DNA of 64,000 nucleotides from Catellatospora bangladeshensis. Its GTDB lineage: Bacteria > Actinomycetota > Actinomycetes > Mycobacteriales > Micromonosporaceae. Location of the stretch: assembly GCF_016862575.1 (NCBI RefSeq), contig NZ_BONF01000009.1, positions 345,892 to 409,891 on the forward strand, in the 5' to 3' direction. Below are positions 59,379-64,000 of this stretch, one piece after another (positions within the stretch are counted from its first letter, which is position 1; every line of letters begins with the position of its first letter). A model generated the notes under the pieces. It ran no database searches. It was not told the origin of the DNA and worked only from the letters and a program-made list of their open reading frames with translations. A program made the position numbers and the translations under genes.

Positions 59379-61655
59379 TCAGAGGCCGGAGTGCACCGCC
59401 GACATCAGGGTGCCGCCCGCGGTGTCCCCGGACATCTCCCAGATCATGCCGCCGAGCAGGCCCTTCTGCTTGAGCCAGGCCGTCTTCTGGCCGATCGACC
59501 AGGCGTCGTCGAAGCTCCACCACTGCCCGCCGGGCCCGGTGTAGCAGTAGCTGGAGACCGACTGGGTGTCGTGGTACACCGTGCAGCCGGGCACGCCCGA
59601 CAGCAGGTTGGCGTACCCGCGGGTGCCGGCTTCCTCGGCGAACTGGCCGGGGGCCGCGCCGGTGGCGGACTGCCACTCGCCGTTGACCCCGCCCGCGGTG
59701 ACGCCCTGCCAGCCGCGGCCGTAGAAGGCCAGCCCGATGGTGAGCTTGCGCGGGCTGACCCCGGCGTCCAGGTACGTCTGGATCGCCTTGTCGACGCTGA
59801 ACTCGAACGGGTACGGGTCCTGCGCGTCGCGGTACAGGTTGGCCTGGTGGCCGGCCCGGTTCGGCTCCCACGAGTTGTCCGACCCGGCGCCGTGGAAGTC
59901 GTAGCCCTGGACGTTGGCGAAGTCCATGTAGTTGAAGACGCCGTTCGGGCCGATGTCCCACCCGGCGGCGACCTTGGCGGGGTCGGCCGGGGTGAACGCG
60001 GTGATCAGGTAGCGCTTGCCGGTGGTCAGCGTCAGCGCGTCGAGCTGGCGGCGGAACTCGGCGGTCAGCGCCGTGTTGTTGGCCTTGTCGGCCGCGCTGA
60101 CGTGGTTGCCGGGGTGCCCTTCGGAGCCGGGCCACTCCCAGTCCAGGTCGATGCCGTCGAAGATGTTCGCGGCGCTGCCGGGACCGCCCGCCGCGTTGTA
60201 GGTGGGCAGGTTGCCCTTGATGTAGATGTCGATGCAGGAGCGCACGAACTTCTCTCGCGACGCCGCGGTGGCCGCCACGTCGGAGAAGTACTTCGAGTAC
60301 GTCCAGCCGCCGATCGAGATCAGCACCTTCAGGTGCGGGTGCTTGGCCTTGAGCTTGCGCAGCTGGTTGAAGTTGCCGCGCAGCGGCTCCCAGCCGGTGT
60401 CGGCGACCCCGTCCACCGACTGCGCGGCCGAGAACGGCCGGCCGTAGTCGGCGTCGGCGTCCCCGGCGCCGGTGCCCTGGTCGGGGTCCTGCGGGTTCGC
60501 GGTGGTGCCCCGGGTGACGCCTTGCAGGCAGGTCAGGTTGACCGGGTCGATGTTGGCGAAGGCGTAGTTCAGGTGGGTCAGCTTCGCCGCGGCCCCGCTG
60601 GTGTCCAGGTTGCGCACGAAGTACTGCCGCCCGTAGATGCCCCACTGGACGAAGTAGCCGACCTTGGCGTAGTTGCCGGACCCGATGACGTCGTCGGTGG
60701 TGACGCTGACGGCGTTGCTCGCGGCGGAGGCGTTGTCGTAGGTGTCGCGCGCCTTGACCGTGAACGTGTACCCCGTCATCGGCGACAGCCCGCTCACCAC
60801 CGCGGACAGGCCGGTGACGCTGGCCCGCAGGGTGGTGCCGGTGTAGACGTCGTACCCGGCGATGCCGTTGGCGTCGGTGGCGGCGTTCCAGGCCAGGCTG
60901 ACCGTGGTGGAGGTCTTGGCGGTGGAGCGCAGGTTGCCGGGCACGGTGGGCGGTGTGGTGTCGTTGGCGGGATTGAGCGTGGTCGCCGAGACCGTGCCGC
61001 TGGCCGCGGACAGGTTGCCGCGGGTGTCGCGGGCGCGGACCGCGAACGTGTAGCCGGTGTTCGGGGTCAGCCCCGTGACGACCGCGCTCGCGGTGGTGCT
61101 GGTGGCCACGACGGTGCTGCCGGACAGCACGTCGTACCCGGCGATCGGGAAGTCGGTCGCCGCCGAGGCGGTCCAGGACAGCGACACCGTGCGCGTGGTG
61201 CGGCCGGTGACGGCCAGGCCGGTGGGCGTGCCCGGGGCGCGGTCGGCGCTGCCGTCGCACTTGTTGCCGTTGATCCGGCAGTTGAGCGGCGCCGCCCCGG
61301 ATCCGTACGCGATGAACCAGGGGCTGTACGGCTCGGTGTTCGCGCCGGCCGCGACGGTGCCGTTGTAGTGGGCGTTGACGACGGTGACGTGCGAGCCGGA
61401 CTGGCTGGCCACCCCGTTGTAGAAGTTGCTCATCGTGACCCCGGCAGGCAGGTCGAACTCCAGCGTCCAGCCGGTGATCGCCGCCCCCGTGGGGTTGGCG
61501 ACGACGAACTTGTCCATGAACCACGAGCCGTTGTTGGTACTCGAGAACGTCGCGGTGAGCCCGGGGGCCGCGGCGGCCGCGGTGGGCACCGCGACTGCGC
61601 CGAGGACTCCGACGGCGACGGCGAGCATGGCGGCAAGTGAGCGGATCTTGCGCAT
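59379..61655 (-). CDS. secreted modular GH18 chitinase (CBM2, two Fn3, GH18)
   Basis: A 758-aa exported chitinase. Signal peptide 1-30; CBM2 at about 31-133 (GLTATFSSTNNGSWFM, GWTLEFDLPAGV, ending in Cys126/Cys133); Fn3 domains at about 143-226 and 235-320; GH18 from 330 to the end with SIGGWTYSKYF and DGIDLDWE at 500-507, Glu507 being the proton donor. GMIWEMSGD near the C-terminus closes the barrel. It belongs to the bacterial subfamily with a long DxxDxDWE-associated insertion. It degrades chitin outside the cell. A 21-bp palindrome at the promoter suggests control by a ROK-type regulator. Confidence 0.95.
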   Translation of the reverse strand: MRKIRSLAAMLAVAVGVLGAVAVPTAAAAAPGLTATFSSTNNGSWFMDKFVVANPTGAAITGWTLEFDLPAGVTMSNFYNGVASQSGSHVTVVNAHYNGTVAAGANTEPYSPWFIAYGSGAAPLNCRINGNKCDGSADRAPGTPTGLAVTGRTTRTVSLSWTASAATDFPIAGYDVLSGSTVVATSTTASAVVTGLTPNTGYTFAVRARDTRGNLSAASGTVSATTLNPANDTTPPTVPGNLRSTAKTSTTVSLAWNAATDANGIAGYDVYTGTTLRASVTGLSAVVSGLSPMTGYTFTVKARDTYDNASAASNAVSVTTDDVIGSGNYAKVGYFVQWGIYGRQYFVRNLDTSGAAAKLTHLNYAFANIDPVNLTCLQGVTRGTTANPQDPDQGTGAGDADADYGRPFSAAQSVDGVADTGWEPLRGNFNQLRKLKAKHPHLKVLISIGGWTYSKYFSDVAATAASREKFVRSCIDIYIKGNLPTYNAAGGPGSAANIFDGIDLDWEWPGSEGHPGNHVSAADKANNTALTAEFRRQLDALTLTTGKRYLITAFTPADPAKVAAGWDIGPNGVFNYMDFANVQGYDFHGAGSDNSWEPNRAGHQANLYRDAQDPYPFEFSVDKAIQTYLDAGVSPRKLTIGLAFYGRGWQGVTAGGVNGEWQSATGAAPGQFAEEAGTRGYANLLSGVPGCTVYHDTQSVSSYCYTGPGGQWWSFDDAWSIGQKTAWLKQKGLLGGMIWEMSGDTAGGTLMSAVHSGL

Positions 61656-61667
61656 GTGCCCTCCCGT

Positions 61668-61688
61668 TATTAGGAAACTTTCCTAATA
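61668..61688. promoter_or_regulatory. ROK/CsnR-like operator upstream of the chitinase gene
   Basis: Arms TATTAGGAAA and TTTCCTAATA flank a single C, 13 bases before the chitinase start codon. The core AGGAAA-N-TTTCCT resembles the ROK-family operator of actinomycete chitosanase genes. The regulator is not in the window. Confidence 0.6.
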
Positions 61689-61746
61689 CTGGGCACGTCC
61701 ATCGATGGCCGTCAACAATCTATTTAGATTTAACTATAATTTGAGG

Positions 61747-62358
61747 TCATAGAGCGCTTTCAGGGAACCGGGCGGCAAGCCGGGGCAGCCTGCCGGGCAG
61801 GCTGTGCTCGTCGATCTGCCACGGTCCGTCCTGCCCCGGTCCACCCCGGCGCGGACGGCCGCCGAGCCGCTGTGCGACGGCACGGGCGAAGCCGTCGCGA
61901 TCCCCGCCCGCTCGCGCGTGGATCTCTGCCGGAGCCGATCGCAGGCGCATGAAGAAGTCCCAGTCGCCGCGCTCGACCGCGTCCGCGTCGGGCAGCCCGG
62001 CCAGCGCGTCCGGATCCGCGAGCACCACCTCGAACGACTCCCGTCCCAGCGCCACCAGGCTCGCCCGGAAGTCGGCGAACCGGTCGTCGAGGTCGAAGTG
62101 CGCGTGCCACTCGTCGGCGCCTCCCCCGGCGAGCAGGCACGCCGCCGCCCACACGGCCGGCGTCCAGGCGCGCTCCAGCATCCGCTCGAAGTGCACGCCG
62201 AACTCGACCAGCTCGGGCAGCGGCCGCCCGGCCAGCCCCTCCCGCCAGGCCACGGCCACCGCGGCGGCAGGCGAGTCCTCGTCGTAGTAGCCGCACTCCA
62301 GGGCGGCGTACGACTCGTCGATGACGTCCCAGAAACCGGCCTCGTCCACGGCGGACAC
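61747..62358 (-). CDS. DUF4240-domain protein
   Basis: A 203-aa acidic cytoplasmic protein beginning VSAVDEAGFWDVIDESYAAL, with the Phe-Trp-x-x-Ile-Asp start of DUF4240, common in actinomycetes and sometimes encoded next to toxin or immunity genes. WAAACLLAGGGADEWHAHF and FRASLVALGRESFEVVLADPDAL are typical later segments. Function is not known. GTG 62358 is the likely start; GTG 62349 is possible. It is 15 bases after the start region of nothing else and is probably co-transcribed with the gene at 62373, whose stop lies 15 bases upstream. Confidence 0.75.
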   Translation of the reverse strand: MSAVDEAGFWDVIDESYAALECGYYDEDSPAAAVAVAWREGLAGRPLPELVEFGVHFERMLERAWTPAVWAAACLLAGGGADEWHAHFDLDDRFADFRASLVALGRESFEVVLADPDALAGLPDADAVERGDWDFFMRLRSAPAEIHARAGGDRDGFARAVAQRLGGRPRRGGPGQDGPWQIDEHSLPGRLPRLAARFPESAL

Positions 62359-62372
62359 CGTAACGGAACGGC

Positions 62373-63890
62373 TCAGCTCACCCGGACCAGCATCTGGTCG
62401 ACCGGGGCGTAGTCGTCGGTGAGCACGGCCGCGTCCCCGATGAACTCGCGCAGCCGGTCACCGTGCAGCAGCTCCGGCGCCTCCGGCAGGAGCAGCAGGC
62501 GGGCCCCCATCGCCTGCAGCGGCAGCGGCCGGGCGGACGCGACGATGACGAAGTTGTCGCCCGCGCGGCCGGCCACCGCCGCCTCCGGCGCGACCAGCGC
62601 CACGTGGGGAAACACCGACGCCACGGTGGCCAGCTCGGCGCGGATGAAGCGCAGCGGCGGGCCGTCGATCACGTTCTGCACGTAGATGCCGCCGTCCCGG
62701 GTCACCCGCCGCACCTGCGCCATCATCTCGCGGGTGGTCAGATGCCACGGCACGGCCAGGTCGCCGAACGCGTCGCCGACGATCAGATCGGCGGACTTGT
62801 CGGCCTGCCCGGCGAGCAGCAGGCGCCCGTCGCCGACCACCGCCCGCAGCGCCGGGCCGGTGCGCAGGCCCAGCTCGCGCTGCGCGAGGTCCACCAGGCC
62901 GCCGTCGATCTCGAACACGGTGCTGCGGCTCCCCGGCCGGGTCGCGGCCAGGTAGCGCGGCATCGTGAAGCCGCCGCCGCCCAGGTGCACCGCGTCCACC
63001 GCCGCGCCGGGGGCGGCCACCACGTCCGCCGCGGCGCCGAACCACTGGATGTAGCCGTACTCCAGGCGGGTCGGGTCGGCGAGATCCACGTAGGAGTGCT
63101 CGGCGGCGTTCAGATGCAGGACCCGTCCTGTCGGCCGCCGCGGATCCGTGGTGACCTTCGCGCAGTGGTACGCCGTCTCCACGTCGCACGGGTCGGGCGC
63201 GGTGATGGACAGCCCGGCCCCGGCGGCGAGCAGCGCGACGGCGAGCATCCGGCTCGTGGCCGTCGTGGTCCGCGGCCGGTCCTCGCGCCTCAGGTAGCCG
63301 TGCAGGGCCAGGCCGGACAAGCCGAGCAGGACCGCCAGCCCGATCATGATGGCGCTGGTGGGCAGCGCCGCGACCAGCACGAACCCGGTGACCAGGGTGG
63401 CGGTGACGGCGCCGAGGGTGCCCACACCGGACAGCCGCCCGACCACCCGTCCGGTCCGGTCCAGATCGCCCAGCTGCAGCTTCACCACCATGGGCGGCAC
63501 CGCCGACAGCAGCATGATCGGCACGAACACGGTCAGCGCGGTCAGCGCCATGATCATGGAGACGGAGGTGCCCCGCAGCGCCTCGCCCAGCCAGCGGATC
63601 AGCGGCAGCGTCACGGCCGTGGCCAGCCCCGCCGCCGTCAGCAGCGGCGCGAGCAGGCGGCGCGGATCCCGGCGGTCGGCGTGCCAGCCGCCCAGCCAGG
63701 CCCCGTACGCGATGGCGCCGAGCGACATGCCGATGACCGCGCTGGTCACCTGCAGGCTCAACCCGAGATACGGCGCGACCAGGCGCAGCGACACCGTCTC
63801 CAGCACCAGCACCGCACCACTGGCCGCGAACGTGAGCACGAGGGCGAGCCGATCGGGCAGCCGGCCCGCAGCAGGAGGAGCTTCCGTCAC
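62373..63890 (-). CDS. membrane-fused spermidine synthase-like protein
   Basis: A 505-aa fusion protein: seven or so membrane segments over residues 15-240 (VLETVSLRLVAPYLGLSLQVTSAVIGMSLG, AVPPMVVKLQ, GRLSGVGTLGAV), then a Rossmann spermidine-synthase-like domain with VDAVHLGGGGFTMPRYL, STVFEIDGGLVDLAQRELG, ADLIVGDAFGDLAVPWHLTTREM and DDYAPVDQML. It is a member of the fused-MFS/spermidine synthase family common in actinomycetes; whether it makes polyamines is untested. The GTG start at 63890 gives VTEAPPAAGRL. Confidence 0.85.
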   Translation of the reverse strand: MTEAPPAAGRLPDRLALVLTFAASGAVLVLETVSLRLVAPYLGLSLQVTSAVIGMSLGAIAYGAWLGGWHADRRDPRRLLAPLLTAAGLATAVTLPLIRWLGEALRGTSVSMIMALTALTVFVPIMLLSAVPPMVVKLQLGDLDRTGRVVGRLSGVGTLGAVTATLVTGFVLVAALPTSAIMIGLAVLLGLSGLALHGYLRREDRPRTTTATSRMLAVALLAAGAGLSITAPDPCDVETAYHCAKVTTDPRRPTGRVLHLNAAEHSYVDLADPTRLEYGYIQWFGAAADVVAAPGAAVDAVHLGGGGFTMPRYLAATRPGSRSTVFEIDGGLVDLAQRELGLRTGPALRAVVGDGRLLLAGQADKSADLIVGDAFGDLAVPWHLTTREMMAQVRRVTRDGGIYVQNVIDGPPLRFIRAELATVASVFPHVALVAPEAAVAGRAGDNFVIVASARPLPLQAMGARLLLLPEAPELLHGDRLREFIGDAAVLTDDYAPVDQMLVRVS

Positions 63891-63975
63891 CGTCGCGATG
63901 ATACGGCCTACCCACCCCCGTCCCCGCCCACGGCGCTACGCGCCACTCCCCCGGCCAGACGGTCGGCTTCCCCAC

Positions 63976-64000
63976 GAAGATCACTGTCTCGTGTCAAGAT
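63976..64000 (+). repeat. intergenic repeat element, copy 2 (cut by window end)
   Basis: Bases 63976-63996 are identical to the first arm of the inverted repeat at 30689-30709. The second arm, if present, lies beyond base 64000. Confidence 0.75.

Noticed and set aside
1..64000. Insertion sequences, prophage, CRISPR arrays or rRNA genes
   Set aside because: No transposase, integrase, phage structural gene, regularly spaced repeat array or rRNA-like sequence was found on either strand.

Overview
The window is GC-rich (about 70%) actinomycete chromosome. Secreted carbohydrate-active enzymes, SARP and LacI regulators, PASTA-kinase signalling, Tat-exported proteins and many GTG starts with 4-bp start/stop overlaps suggest a Micromonosporaceae-like soil actinomycete. 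This is an inference from gene content and style; there is no rRNA or other taxonomic marker.

Layout. 1-3.9 kb: an incomplete GH127 beta-L-arabinofuranosidase gene, a divergent LacI regulator and a questin-oxidase-family gene. 4.1-24.5 kb: a biosynthetic locus. A SARP activator is followed by a tightly coupled minus-strand operon reading from about 19.2 kb down to 4.9 kb: sugar nucleotidyltransferase, MGT glycosyltransferase, cobalamin-type radical SAM enzyme, a 102-aa precursor-like peptide, radical SAM enzyme, small helical protein, two GT-B-like proteins, an orphan 471-aa protein, a second radical SAM enzyme, a second small helical protein, a third GT-B-like protein, a P450 and a methyltransferase. 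A divergent plus-strand operon (19.3-23.8 kb) carries a GT2/GT7C glycosyltransferase, an ABC exporter pair, a GT8-like glycosyltransferase and an MTA-phosphorylase homologue; a SnoaL-like gene closes the locus. I read this as a cluster for a glycosylated, radically modified RiPP (ribosomal peptide) and could not match it to a characterised pathway.

24.8-33.2 kb: mixed genes (secreted endonuclease I-family nuclease, SLT-like lipoprotein, Bcr/CflA efflux pump, TetR with a quinone-oxidoreductase gene behind three phased operators, MerR with an old-yellow-enzyme gene, prolyl iminopeptidase). 33.2-42 kb: two paralogous two-component systems flanking an asparagine synthetase, a DUF3152 metalloprotease-like protein and a Tat-exported M23 peptidase. 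42-48.2 kb: small enzymes, a PadR/membrane-protein pair and a large secreted GH127 with a ricin-type lectin. 48.2-54.3 kb: MarR/GbsR-type regulator with an ABC exporter, a secreted repeat protein and a PhoD-type phosphatase. 54.4-64 kb: an orphan KdpD-like sensor kinase, a PASTA Ser/Thr kinase, a tRNA-like element next to a strong terminator, a modular GH18 chitinase under a ROK-type palindrome, a DUF4240 protein and a membrane spermidine-synthase-like protein.

How the parts work together. In the biosynthetic locus the proposed flow is: SARP activation, synthesis of the precursor, radical SAM, P450 and methyltransferase tailoring, glycosylation from a nucleotide sugar made in the same operon, and export by the ABC pair. 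The phosphorylase could clear 5'-deoxyadenosine made by three radical SAM enzymes. No insertion sequence, CRISPR array, rRNA or replication origin was seen.
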